Shown here: positions 28,116 through 37,051 of the stretch, one piece after another
Numbering within the stretch: position 1 is the first letter of the stretch
Layout: the number at the start of each line of letters is the position of its first letter
Source: ZLKRG44 sp964555705
GTDB lineage: Bacteria; Planctomycetota; Phycisphaerae; Phycisphaerales; SM1A02
Reading direction: 5' to 3'
Assembly (NCBI GenBank): GCA_964555705.1
Contig: CAZKTN010000001.1
Location: forward strand, 62,001 to 126,000
DNA length: 64,000 bases
Program-made: the position numbers and the translations under genes
Notes under the pieces: generated by a model
Seen by the model: only the letters and a program-made list of their open reading frames with translations
What the model was told of the DNA's origin: nothing
Databases searched by the model: none

Positions 28116-29465
28116 TCAGCCCTTGCTGCCGCCGAGAGCCTTTTCCACGTCGCGCTTGAGCGTGTCGGCCATCTGCGCGTCGAAGCCCTGGTGCACCGCG
28201 ACCACCGTGCCATCGGGGCCGATCACGACCGTCAGCGGGATGCCGTCGCAGCCATAGGCCTTGGCGATGTCCTCGTTGCCCATCAGAGTCGGGAAGACGA
28301 AGCCTTCCTTGTTCCAGTACTCGTCAACCTTCTTGCTGACGTCATCCGCCTCGCCACGCTCCCACACGTTCATGCCGAAGACCTTGACGTTCTGCTTGGA
28401 CTCGCCGACCCACTTCGCGAAGTCGTTGAGCTTGGGGAGGCCCTTGCGGCAGGGACCGCACCACGTGGCCCAGAAGTCGATGACGACGACGCTGCCCTTG
28501 AGGGAGGAGAGCTTCGTCTCGACGCCCTTGAGGTCCTTGAGCGAAAAGTCGGGGGCCGTCGCACCCACCTTGATCACGTTCGACTCCTGCTCGTCCATGG
28601 CAGGCATCGCAGCCGCAAGGCTCTCCACTGCCGTGCGCCCCTTTGCGTCGAAGGCGATCGCCGGCGCAGGATCGACGACCTTGGGATCCATCGCCAGGCT
28701 CACGCCGATGCGAAGGCCCGGAGGGGCGCCGGGAGGGGTCACGACGATGTTGCTTGACTTGAGCAGGCCGCTCGCCGTGTCAATCGTGACGAGCGCATCG
28801 GAGCCCTCCTCGCCCATCAGCAGGACCTCGCCAATGCCGTCCTTCGTGCGGAAGCCGGCTACGCGGTCGAAGGTGAAGGGACCGAACCCGAACGCCTTCA
28901 CGAGCGCAGCGCCGGTCACGCCCTCGCGCAGCGTGAGGTGCGGCACGGGAAGGTCGACGCCCTCGAGCTTGGTGGCGAGCGTGGAGCCCATGCCACCGCT
29001 CAGCGGCACTGCAACGTACTTGTCGCCGAACATGCCTGACGCGAACATCAGCTTGCCGCCAGCCGAGACGATCTCGGTATCGCCCATCGACACCATGCCG
29101 TCCGAGCCTGCCCCGAGCACGATCTTCATCGAGTCGGTCTGGTCGCCCATGGGTGACTTCATCGTGAGGGTGACGGTGTCGGTGAGGCCCGGCGCAGCCT
29201 TGTAGGCAGCGGCAGCCTTCTCGAGCGCCTTCGTGCCGGCGTCGATCGCCTCCGCCGCCTTCTCGGCGTCGGTGAAGCTGGCACCGTTCATGTCGACCTT
29301 CGGGAAGGCCGGCATCGCGAACTGCATGCCGTCGTCGCCGGCGGGCGCCGCGGCCTGGCCCGCGGGGGCGGCCGGTGCGGCCGGAGGGGCGTCCGCTTGC
29401 GCGGCTGCACCACAGGCAGAGGCGAGAAGGGCGAGCGACGCAGCGAGCGAGTGGACGCGGATCAT
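28116..29465 (-). CDS. Exported TlpA-type thioredoxin with N-terminal domain
   Basis: 449 residues. A signal peptide (HSLAASLALLASACGAAAQA) is followed by an Ala/Pro linker, a domain of ~230 residues resembling outer-membrane lipoprotein-sorting or DUF2092-like beta sheets (not certain), and a C-terminal TlpA/ResA thioredoxin domain. The domain begins APDFSLKDLKG and has active site WCGPC at 335-339 and a cis-Pro in GIPLTVVIG. It probably reduces disulphides outside the cytoplasm. The start codon overlaps the folK stop (ATGA), indicating translational coupling. A Cys in the signal region could make it a lipoprotein. Confidence 0.85.
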   Translation of the reverse strand: MIRVHSLAASLALLASACGAAAQADAPPAAPAAPAGQAAAPAGDDGMQFAMPAFPKVDMNGASFTDAEKAAEAIDAGTKALEKAAAAYKAAPGLTDTVTLTMKSPMGDQTDSMKIVLGAGSDGMVSMGDTEIVSAGGKLMFASGMFGDKYVAVPLSGGMGSTLATKLEGVDLPVPHLTLREGVTGAALVKAFGFGPFTFDRVAGFRTKDGIGEVLLMGEEGSDALVTIDTASGLLKSSNIVVTPPGAPPGLRIGVSLAMDPKVVDPAPAIAFDAKGRTAVESLAAAMPAMDEQESNVIKVGATAPDFSLKDLKGVETKLSSLKGSVVVIDFWATWCGPCRKGLPKLNDFAKWVGESKQNVKVFGMNVWERGEADDVSKKVDEYWNKEGFVFPTLMGNEDIAKAYGCDGIPLTVVIGPDGTVVAVHQGFDAQMADTLKRDVEKALGGSKG

Positions 29466-29998
29466 GTGACTTCCTTGGTACGACTCGGGGCACCAAGCTC
29501 CACGCTGGAGCACGTGTGTGCCGACCCGAGGTCGCGGACGAGGGATGCTACTGTGCGGCCGCACCGGGGGTTCACGGCATTCGGGGCGATTTCGGCCAGT
29601 GGAATGAGCACAAATGCCCGTTCTGGCATGCGCGGATGGGGCACTGCGAGCCCGGGCTCGTCGATGACCAGGTCGCCATAGAGCAGCAAGTCCAGGTCGA
29701 GGGTCCTCGGGCCCATTCGAACGGAGGGGTCGCGGACGCGCCCAAACTCACGCTCGACGCGTAGCAGCTCCGCAAGAAGTGACGACGGGGCCAGGCTGGT
29801 CTCGAGCGCCAGCGCGCCATTGAGGTAGTTGGGTTGCGCTGGCCCCACTGGCGCTGTCTCGATGAGCGCGCTGCACTGCACGATTCGGATCCCGGGAGTC
29901 GCACCAAGACGCGCGACGGCGGCGCGGATCGTCGCCTCACGGTCCCCGAGGTTCGACCCGACACCGACACACGCGGTCACCGATGGACTGCCGCTCAT
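29462..29998 (-). CDS. folK: HPPK, 6-hydroxymethyl-7,8-dihydropterin pyrophosphokinase
   Basis: Transfers pyrophosphate from ATP to hydroxymethyl-dihydropterin in folate synthesis. 178 residues, normal length. Motifs: VGVGSNLGDRE, ALALETSL, the family signature RTLDLDLLLYGD and PHPRMPERAFVLIPLAEI. Start MSGSPSVTAC; its ATG overlaps the cinA stop, and its stop overlaps the next ATG, each by 4 bases. No folP or folB is next to it. Confidence 0.95.
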   Translation of the reverse strand: MSGSPSVTACVGVGSNLGDREATIRAAVARLGATPGIRIVQCSALIETAPVGPAQPNYLNGALALETSLAPSSLLAELLRVEREFGRVRDPSVRMGPRTLDLDLLLYGDLVIDEPGLAVPHPRMPERAFVLIPLAEIAPNAVNPRCGRTVASLVRDLGSAHTCSSVELGAPSRTKEVT

Positions 29999-31314
29999 CC
30001 GTTCCACTGCCAGAGGAGTTCGACGTCGGCGCGGCCGATGATGTTGAGGCGCAGCATCTGAAGCGCAATCTTCACGGTGCGGTCGCGCACCGCCTCGCGG
30101 TCGCCGGTGAAGCGAAAGCAACGCACATCGTCACGTTGAGACTGCGCATCGTGCACGCAGATCCACACGGTACCGACAGGCTTGTCGCGCGTGCCTCCAT
30201 CTGGACCCGCGATGCCGGTCGTGGCGATGCCCCACCGTGTGCGCATGGCGCCTGCGACGCCACGCGCCATCGCAACGGCGACAGGCCGGCTGACAGCACC
30301 ATGCGACGCAAGATCCGCCGGGCTGACACCTAGCGCCCGCTCCTTGACGTCGTTCGCGTACGAGAGGATGCCTCCAACGAACCACGCACTTGACCCAGCC
30401 ACCTCCGTGAGCGCTGCGCCAAGCAGCCCCCCAGTGCAGCTTTCGGCGACGGCGACGGTGGTGCCTTGCTCGACGAGCAGGGCTCCCACAGCCGAAGGCA
30501 GCGATGCGCCCTGCTCCCCGAACACGTACGGCGCCCAGGCTGTGCGCACCGCATCGCATGCCCCGGTCACCAGCCGTTCGGCGCTGCTGCCCTCCGCAGT
30601 GATCCGCGCCGACACCACAGCGCCCGAGGCCGTTGTCCCGATGACCGGGTTTGATCCTCGCGCCATCCACGACCTGATGCGTTCGGCGGCCACCGACTCA
30701 GGCAGGCCGCAGCTGTGCAGCGCATGGGTGCGCACGCCGGCGCAACCCCGCTCTGCGCGGACTCGCGCAATGGCAGGGACCACGTGAGTCTCCCACATCG
30801 GCTGCATCTCGCGAGGCGGACCGGGCATCGACCACACGAGCGCTGCGCCGATCGTCGCGTGAAGCCCCGGTGCGGTGCCGTGCGGGTTCGGGATGCACAC
30901 CGCGCGCGATGGCCGGGTCGCCTGGCGCCAGTTCATCTCCGGGATCGGCATGCGACGCGACTCGAAACGTGCGCGCAGCGCATCGCGCGCAGCGGAATCA
31001 TCCACCAGCGTGTCGCCCATCGCACGGCAGAGCGCATCACGCGTCAGGTCATCGTCGGTCGGTCCAAGCCCTCCCGTGATGAGCACGAGGTCCGAACGCG
31101 CCGCGAACTCGCCGATGGCCGCGGCAATCTGCGCGAGGTCGTCGCCAACAGTCCTGTGCTCCACCACAGTGCAACCCAGCGCGACGAGCCTCGACGAAAG
31201 CCACTGCGCGTGACGGTCGGACACGGCACCGAGCACGAGCTCGTCGCCGATGGCAAGGATCGAGGCACGCAGCGGCGGGGCCACGGAACCTTCATGCTCA
31301 GGCGCGTCGCGCAT
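29995..31314 (-). CDS. cinA: CinA-family protein (nicotinamide-nucleotide amidohydrolase)
   Basis: 439 residues with both CinA domains. The N-terminal MoCF/COG1058 pyrophosphatase-like domain has ILAIGDELVLG and ITGGLGPTDDDLTRDAL. The C-terminal PncC amidohydrolase domain has VAVAESCTGGLLGAALTEV, GGILSYANDVKE and TGIAGPDGGT. The family recycles NMN and dephosphorylates ADP-ribose. TATCCT on the minus strand ends 6 bases before the ATG MRDAPEHEG, so this is the promoter-proximal, probably leaderless, gene of the four-gene operon. Confidence 0.93.
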   Translation of the reverse strand: MRDAPEHEGSVAPPLRASILAIGDELVLGAVSDRHAQWLSSRLVALGCTVVEHRTVGDDLAQIAAAIGEFAARSDLVLITGGLGPTDDDLTRDALCRAMGDTLVDDSAARDALRARFESRRMPIPEMNWRQATRPSRAVCIPNPHGTAPGLHATIGAALVWSMPGPPREMQPMWETHVVPAIARVRAERGCAGVRTHALHSCGLPESVAAERIRSWMARGSNPVIGTTASGAVVSARITAEGSSAERLVTGACDAVRTAWAPYVFGEQGASLPSAVGALLVEQGTTVAVAESCTGGLLGAALTEVAGSSAWFVGGILSYANDVKERALGVSPADLASHGAVSRPVAVAMARGVAGAMRTRWGIATTGIAGPDGGTRDKPVGTVWICVHDAQSQRDDVRCFRFTGDREAVRDRTVKIALQMLRLNIIGRADVELLWQWNG

Positions 31315-31353
31315 CGCACGAGGATACGAGCCGCTCGGCGTAGACTCCTCTCG

Positions 31354-32223
31354 ATGGCCACGTCCCCTGCCGTCCTCGCTGCTCACCCCGCTGACCGACT
31401 CATCGACTCGATCGCACGATGCGATGCGCCAGTATGCGTCGGCCTCGATCCGGTGACGGACCGGATGCCTGCCGCGCTGGCCGCATTGCCTCCGGCCGCC
31501 GCCATCGAGGCCTTCTCGATCGCAGTGATAGGCGCCTGCGCGGGACACGTCCCCGCAGTCAAACTCCAGTCTGCGTGCTACGAACGCTTTGGAGCCGATG
31601 GCGTAGCCGCCCTCAAGTCATCGATGGATGCCGCGAGGCAGCACGGGCTTGTGACGATCCTCGACGCCAAGCGCGGAGACATCGGCATCTCCGCGTCCCA
31701 CTATGCGGCGGCCGCGGTCGGGATGCGCGCCGACTGGATCACCGCCAGCGGCTACATGGGCCCAGACACGCTCATGCCATTCCTCGACGCCGGGCTCGGC
31801 ACATTTGTGCTGGTGCGCACCTCCAACCCCGGATCCGATGCGCTGCAGTCGCTGGCGCTCGCGGATGGCCGCACCGTCGCCGAGGCTGTCGCCGGCATGG
31901 TGGAGGAGCTCGGTGCGGCACGCTGCGGTGCCCACGGCCGGAGCCAGCTCGGTGCAGTGGTGGGCGCGACCAAACCCGCGGACGGTGCCGCGCTGCGGGC
32001 ACGCATGCATCGCACGATCATGCTCGTGCCCGGCTACGGCGCGCAGGGCGGAACGCTTGAGGACATCCGTCCGCTGTTCGGCGAGTCAGGCCATGACGCG
32101 ATCGTCACCGCGAGCCGGTCGGTGATCTATGCGTTCGATGCGGCTGACCGCGACTGGACCTCATCGGTGGCACGAGCCGCAGAGTCCTTCGCACGCGAGA
32201 TCCGCGAGGGCATCCGCGCATGA
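31354..32223 (+). CDS. pyrF: Orotidine-5'-phosphate decarboxylase (type 2)
   Basis: Decarboxylates OMP to UMP, the last step of de novo pyrimidine synthesis. 289 residues. The catalytic motif DAKRGDIG (D104, K106, D109) lies in the TIM barrel, with VCVGLDP at the N-terminus and VPGYGAQGG near the phosphate site. It resembles the longer PyrF subfamily. TAGACT (31341-31346) ends 7 bases before the ATG. Its stop overlaps the next gene's ATG. Confidence 0.95.
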   Translation: MATSPAVLAAHPADRLIDSIARCDAPVCVGLDPVTDRMPAALAALPPAAAIEAFSIAVIGACAGHVPAVKLQSACYERFGADGVAALKSSMDAARQHGLVTILDAKRGDIGISASHYAAAAVGMRADWITASGYMGPDTLMPFLDAGLGTFVLVRTSNPGSDALQSLALADGRTVAEAVAGMVEELGAARCGAHGRSQLGAVVGATKPADGAALRARMHRTIMLVPGYGAQGGTLEDIRPLFGESGHDAIVTASRSVIYAFDAADRDWTSSVARAAESFAREIREGIRA

Positions 32224-33703
32224 ACCGCGCGCTCCTGGGCGGATGCCTGGCCGCGGTGGCGGTGCTCGTGGCCGTCCCCGCGATCGTCGCGCCGGACGAC
32301 GCGGATGCCTCAGCACCCGCCGCAGGTGCCGGCCACGCGGGCACTGTCGTCATCATCACGCCCCACAATGACCAGCTCCGAACGGAGCTCGCGCGCGGAT
32401 TCTCGCGCTGGCACCGCGCGAACTTCGGCACCGATGCGTCCGTGGCCTGGAGCGTTCCCGGTGGCACCAGCGAGATCCGCCGCATGCTCGTGGCCCAGTA
32501 CGAGAACGACTTGCGCAATGGAGACCCTCCGGGCGGCGCCGCGGACCTCGTCTTCGGCGGAGGCAGCTACGAGTACACGCTGATGGCCAGGCCGCTCTCG
32601 GTGCGCGAGGGCGACTCCACGCTCACCACGACGATCCTCGCGCCCGTGGACTTCACGCAGGAGTACCTCGACTCGGTGTACGGCCCCAATGACATCGGCG
32701 GCCGGCGGCTCTACGACCCAGGCCGCGCATGGTTTGGGGTTGCGCTCTCCACCTTCGGGATGGTGTGGAACGAGCGCATCCTCGAGACGCTTGAGGTGCC
32801 CGCTCCGGACGAGTGGGCTGACCTTGCGGATCCCGCGCTCGCCGGATGGGTGGGCATGGTGAACCCCGCGCAAAGCGGCTCAGTCGCCACTGTGTTCGAG
32901 ACGATCCTTCTGCGCCTTGGCTGGGACGAGGGATGGGCTGTGCTGCGGCGCGCGTGCGGCAACGCGAACACCTGCACTGCCTCGAGCCAGGCCGTGCCGC
33001 TGCTGGTCGCATCGGGACAGTGCGCCGCAAGCATCGCCATCGACTTCTACGGGCGGTTCCAGGAGCAGGCGCTTGCCATCAGCGCGAAGCGGCTTGGGCG
33101 GCCTGAACTTGACCGGCTCCGCTTCGCGGCACCGCCCGGGCAGACGGTCGTGGATCCAGATCCCATCGCGATGCTGCGCGGCGCCCCGCANNNNNNNNNN
33201 NNNNNNNNNNNNNNNNNNNNNNNNNNNNNNNNNNNNNNNNNNNNNNNNNNNNNNNNNNNNNNNNNNNNNNNNNNNNNNNNNNNNNNNNNNTGTTCCTTGC
33301 CATGTACATGGACCACCACCGCCTGCTGTCCGATGCATGGCGAGCGATCCGCGAGCACCCCGCCTATCCGCGCACGCCCGAAGGCGGCCGTGCCCCGCTC
33401 GTGCGCGCATCCGACGTGAGCGACCCACAGCTGCGCGCCATGCTCGAGCTCTTCGACGCGATGCCCACGTGCGCGGCGCCCGCTGGCGCATCGCTCTCGC
33501 TTGCTGCAGCCGGGGACTTGCCGGCGATCAAGGCAGGATGGCTTGACGGAGGGTTTGCGGACAGTGGCATCTGGCCCGAGGGCGCGGATCCGCGCGAGCG
33601 GGCACGCATGCTCTGGAGTGCGCAGTTCCGCGCGAACTACGAGCGGATCATCGAAATGGGGCGTGCTGGCGGTGGAGCGCGCGCTGGAGCCCGTGATGGA
33701 TGA
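32220..33703 (+). CDS. ABC-type solute-binding protein (iron-type), interrupted by assembly gap
   Basis: Begins with a signal peptide (LLGGCLAAVAVLVAVPAIVA). It then shows the fold of extracellular solute-binding proteins of the Fe3+/2-aminoethylphosphonate group: VVIITPHNDQLRTELARGF, then ADLVFGGGSYEYTLM and PDEWADLADPALAGWVGMV. After the N gap (33191-33290) the same protein resumes in another frame with FLAMYMDHHRLLSDAWRAI and ends at 33703. An intact gene needs a true gap of 2 modulo 3 bases, so the 100-N spacer is arbitrary. No permease or ATPase genes lie next to it. Ligand not deducible. Confidence 0.8.
33191..33290. other. Assembly gap (100 N) inside the solute-binding protein gene
   Basis: Exactly 100 Ns. 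Unlike the other two gaps, its flanks are not duplicated, so some real sequence is probably missing. Confidence 0.95.
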
Positions 33704-34013
33704 GCGTCCCGTGCATCTCGAGCTCGACCGTGCGAATGGGCTTCACATCACGTGGGCCGATGGCTTGCGCCACTTCTACCCCGTCGCGCACCTCCGCCGG
33801 CAGTCTCCCTCCGCCGATGCGCGCGAGCTCCGCGAGCAGCTTGCGGCAAACCCGCTCACCGTGCTTCCCGCATCGGCAGCATCCGGTCCGCTGCGGGCCG
33901 AGTCGATCGAGCTCGTCGGGAACTACGCGTGCAGGATCCGCTTCTCTGACGGTCACGAGACCGGCATCTACTCATGGCGTTACCTGCGCTCCATTGCGCC
34001 CACGGAGGCGTGA
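33696..34013 (+). CDS. DUF971 (gamma-butyrobetaine hydroxylase N-terminal-like) protein
   Basis: 105 residues. The sequence fits the DUF971 pattern: HLELDRANGLHITWADGLRH, then HLRR and SDGHETGIYSWRYLRSI. The usual CPCAxC segment is replaced by QSPSADAR, so no Cys metal site is present. In other bacteria this domain is often a stand-alone protein near Fe-S or Mrp/ApbC genes; no such gene is adjacent here. The ATG overlaps the preceding stop by 8 bases. Confidence 0.75.
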   Translation: MDERPVHLELDRANGLHITWADGLRHFYPVAHLRRQSPSADARELREQLAANPLTVLPASAASGPLRAESIELVGNYACRIRFSDGHETGIYSWRYLRSIAPTEA

Positions 34014-34528
34014 TGGCGGCCTGCGGCACAACAGGCGTCTCGCCGCTCATGCCTGACGAGATGCCTGCGCGCGCGTTCCGCCTCACGCGCACCGTCACCA
34101 TCGACCAGCTTTCGGCCCTGGTGCCGCATGCCAACAACGTGCAGATCGTGGGATGGATCGACGAGGCTGCGCGCGCGCATGGCGACGCATCGGGCCTGAC
34201 GCGCGAGCGCATGCACAGCGAGGGCCGCATGTGGTTCGTGGCACGCCACGAGATCGACTACCTCGCGGAGAGCTTCGCGGGCGACGAGATCCTGGTCGCT
34301 ACCTGGCTCACCGGCGTCACGAAGACGACGGCCGCGCGCGCCACGAAGGTGTGGCGCAGGCCGGCCGATGGGACCCTCGACTGGGAGCTGGCGGTGGATG
34401 CGCTCTCCCGGTGGGTCCACATGAGTCTCGGAACGCGGCGCCCAACCCGCATCCCGGCTGCGGACCTCGAGGCATACGGCTGGAGCCCATCCCTGCCACC
34501 CGACCGTGCGACAGAAGGCCCATCATGA
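34013..34528 (+). CDS. Hot-dog fold acyl-CoA/acyl-ACP thioesterase
   Basis: 171 residues of the 4HBT family. RTVTIDQLSALVPHANNVQI resembles the catalytic Asp/Asn loop, followed by GWIDEAARAHG, WFVARHEIDYLAESFAGDE and LVATWLTGV. It hydrolyses an acyl thioester; the acyl group cannot be inferred. The ATG is preceded by GGAGG with 5-base spacing and overlaps the previous stop (TGATG), a clear coupled start. Confidence 0.82.
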   Translation: MAACGTTGVSPLMPDEMPARAFRLTRTVTIDQLSALVPHANNVQIVGWIDEAARAHGDASGLTRERMHSEGRMWFVARHEIDYLAESFAGDEILVATWLTGVTKTTAARATKVWRRPADGTLDWELAVDALSRWVHMSLGTRRPTRIPAADLEAYGWSPSLPPDRATEGPS

Positions 34529-36636
34529 ACCCAACGCAAAAAACTGTGCCTCCCCGCCAAGCCGATCCGATATGCCTCCATCACCAGTTCGAGCGGCTGA
34601 TGTCCGGGCCGCGAGATGCGAACGGTGGTTTCCCAGAGCATCTTTCTCCCCTCCGCTCCGCCGGCCCCAGAAGTGCGGTCGGTGGGGTTTTTTTGGCGTG
34701 CATCGCGCTGCTCGGGGGATGCCATTCGACGACGCACGGCGGCGCAGCACTGGCATCCGCTGCCGGCACGGTCCCGGCTGCTGCCCCAACGAGGGGCCTG
34801 ATCGCATCGGCAAGGGACTCGGCAGGTCTCCCGCAGGATGGCCAGCGCGTGCGCATCGCGCCTCAGCCCTGCACTCGCATCGTGATCCTGCCTGACCGCA
34901 CCACAGGAAACGACGCGGGCCTCTCCTACGTCGATGAGGCCGTTGAGGACATCAACAGGCTGCGGCCCGATGCGGTGATCGCAATCGGCGACATGGTGCA
35001 GGGCTACACGCGCAATCCGGCGGAGTGGAACCGACAGGCTGATGACCACCTGGCGCGGGTGCAGCGGCTTGAGGTCCCCTTCTTGCCCCTGATCGGCAAC
35101 CATGACGTGATCTCGGGCACCCGCGAGGCAGGCGACCGCACCTACGAGCGGATGTACCGCGAGCGATATGGCCCCCGCTGGTACCGCGCGGACTTTGACC
35201 ATCTGGTGGCGCTGGTGCTCGACAGCGACGAGCCATGTGACGGACGCACCCCGGGGCTCGGCGCAGAGCAGGTCCAGTGGCTCACCGGCGAACTCGCGTC
35301 GCTGAAGGGCGACCCGCGCGCGCTTGTGGTGCTGGTCCACCGCCCGCTCTGGCGAACGGGTTCGGCCCGCGCAGAGTGGGACTCGCAGGTGCATCCTGCG
35401 CTCGTCGATGCGAAGGCCGACGCGGTCATCGCGGGGCATCTGCACTCGCTGCAGATGGAGGAGCCGCGCGATGGGATCGCCTACATGGTCGTGGGCACCT
35501 GCGGCGGAAACGTGGACCAGCTCCCGCTTGCAGGCCAGCTCCATCACCTGACTGTGCTGAACGCATGCGGCGGTGACATCGAGCTTTCGCACGTGCCCGC
35601 TGGAGCCACGATTGCCGCGGACTTCGTGCTGGCATCGGACCAGGAGCGCGCCTACGCGCTCAAGCGGGACCGCACGATGGCCTTCGAGGGATCGCTGCCG
35701 GAGACTGCGGCCGCGGGCACCGTCGTGCAGCTTGAGTGCGTCATCAGCAATCCGCTTGACGTGCCGCTGGTTGTGCAGCTCGCCCCCGAGACGCTCGATC
35801 CCGCGCCCGAGCCTGCTGGCGGCGGAGAGCGGTTCCTCTCGAATGTGCGTGCTGACATGGTCAACCCGTTCACGCTGCACGCCTCGTCGCCGTGGTCGCT
35901 CGAGCCTGCCACGCCGGTTAGTGTCGGTCCCCGGCAGCAGGCGCGCGTACCCGTCACGTTCCGCGCATCGGTGGACGCGGTGCGTGCCGTGCCCCCACTG
36001 ATCGCAGGACGTGCGACGTTCGAGGACTCGCGCGGCCGACCCGTCGACGTGATCCTCCGAGCACGGCCGACGATCGCGCGGTCGCTGGTGGCCGACGGCG
36101 GCGACGGCGTGCGATGGCCGATCAGCGCGTGGCCATGGACCCCCTACGACACCCGTGAGCCCGATGGGCATCTCACGCTGTCTCGCGACCCCTCGGGCAA
36201 CATCTGGATCGAGGTCGCGATGCCGGATGCGACACCCACCGGCGACGCCGCATCGATGCGCGAGCAGAGCGCCGGCCAGCGGGCCGGACCCGACGCCAAC
36301 CCGCACAATGATGCCGTGCGGATCGAGCTCCGCACCGGCGATTCCATGCGGTCGTGGCTCGTGGAGCCGCATGCCGACAGGGCGTATGGCGACCCCATCA
36401 TTGCCGAGTGGTCGCTCCAGCGCGACGTGACGGTCAACACGCCGCACGGGCCTCATGCCGGATGGTCGCTCCGTGCGCGCATCGCGCCGGATGCAGCAGC
36501 ATCCCTTGATGGGATCAACGTCTTTACCGCGGACAATGACCTCACCTACCACACCCAGTGGCGGTCGCTGTGCCCGCCGGGAACCCACGCCGCACTTGAC
36601 GCGCGCCCTGCGGGCGCATTGAATACGCAGAGGTAG
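34525..36636 (+). CDS. Exported metallophosphoesterase (calcineurin-like)
   Basis: 703 residues if started at ATG 34525, which overlaps the thioesterase stop (ATGA) and has AGAAGG upstream. The lipoprotein-like segment GVFLACIALLGGC appears only after ~53 residues, so a later start is possible. Metallophosphoesterase motifs: ILPDRTTG (first motif with Thr in place of the usual His), AIGDMVQG, LIGNHDV, LVHRPLW and AGHLHSL. About 350 residues follow as beta-sandwich-like and ligand-binding-like regions. It should hydrolyse phosphate esters in the periplasm. A CCCCA-N13-TGGGG stem followed by T7 (34665-34694) lies inside the questionable N-terminus and looks like a weak terminator. Confidence 0.8.
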   Translation: MNPTQKTVPPRQADPICLHHQFERLMSGPRDANGGFPEHLSPLRSAGPRSAVGGVFLACIALLGGCHSTTHGGAALASAAGTVPAAAPTRGLIASARDSAGLPQDGQRVRIAPQPCTRIVILPDRTTGNDAGLSYVDEAVEDINRLRPDAVIAIGDMVQGYTRNPAEWNRQADDHLARVQRLEVPFLPLIGNHDVISGTREAGDRTYERMYRERYGPRWYRADFDHLVALVLDSDEPCDGRTPGLGAEQVQWLTGELASLKGDPRALVVLVHRPLWRTGSARAEWDSQVHPALVDAKADAVIAGHLHSLQMEEPRDGIAYMVVGTCGGNVDQLPLAGQLHHLTVLNACGGDIELSHVPAGATIAADFVLASDQERAYALKRDRTMAFEGSLPETAAAGTVVQLECVISNPLDVPLVVQLAPETLDPAPEPAGGGERFLSNVRADMVNPFTLHASSPWSLEPATPVSVGPRQQARVPVTFRASVDAVRAVPPLIAGRATFEDSRGRPVDVILRARPTIARSLVADGGDGVRWPISAWPWTPYDTREPDGHLTLSRDPSGNIWIEVAMPDATPTGDAASMREQSAGQRAGPDANPHNDAVRIELRTGDSMRSWLVEPHADRAYGDPIIAEWSLQRDVTVNTPHGPHAGWSLRARIAPDAAASLDGINVFTADNDLTYHTQWRSLCPPGTHAALDARPAGALNTQR

Positions 36637-36695
36637 GGGCTGGCAGCCGCCCCTGCGACGTCATCTCAACCAAGGCTGCCAGCAAGGACCCCACC

Positions 36696-36935
36696 ATGAA
36701 GCTTCATCTCGCAGTTGCCGCCTCTGTTGCCACGCTCGCGCTCGTCGGCTGTGGCGATTCGGGCTCCCGTACGACCAAGGTCACCCCCAAGCCGCCGCCG
36801 ACCGAGAAGGTCAAGAGCCCTGATGCGGCCTTTGAGGAGGGCCACAAGCTCGAGAGCACCAGCAATGTGCCCGCGAGTGCGGTGCCCGGCGCGATGGGTC
36901 CTGGCGGCAAGCCGGCCCCCAAGAACCCCGGCTGA
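36696..36935 (+). CDS. Small lipoprotein
   Basis: 79 residues. The lipoprotein signal MKLHLAVAASVATLALVGC has a standard lipobox, followed by a short Lys/Pro-rich disordered mature part (PKPPPTEKVK). AAGGA precedes the ATG at normal distance. It lies 59 bases after the phosphoesterase and ends before a strong hairpin terminator. Function unknown. Confidence 0.75.
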   Translation: MKLHLAVAASVATLALVGCGDSGSRTTKVTPKPPPTEKVKSPDAAFEEGHKLESTSNVPASAVPGAMGPGGKPAPKNPG

Positions 36936-36957
36936 ATCGACTTCACGTTCGTAGATT

Positions 36958-37011
36958 GACATGACCCGAGGCGGTGCGGCGCTCTGCGCCTCCCCGCCAT
37001 CGGGTCATGTC
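36958..37011. terminator. Long bidirectional hairpin terminator
   Basis: The 12 bp arms GACATGACCCGA (36958-36969) and TCGGGTCATGTC (37000-37011) enclose further paired blocks GGCGG/CCGCC and GGCGC/GCGCC. CGTTTTG follows on the plus strand. It sits between the convergent lipoprotein and aminotransferase genes. Confidence 0.85.
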
Positions 37012-37051
37012 CGTTTTGCGCGTGACTTTGATGCGCAATGCGCTGCGACTC

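Noticed and set aside
34258..36588. 776-codon minus-strand open frame
   Set aside because: Antisense of the phosphoesterase and thioesterase genes, both of which carry clear family motifs.
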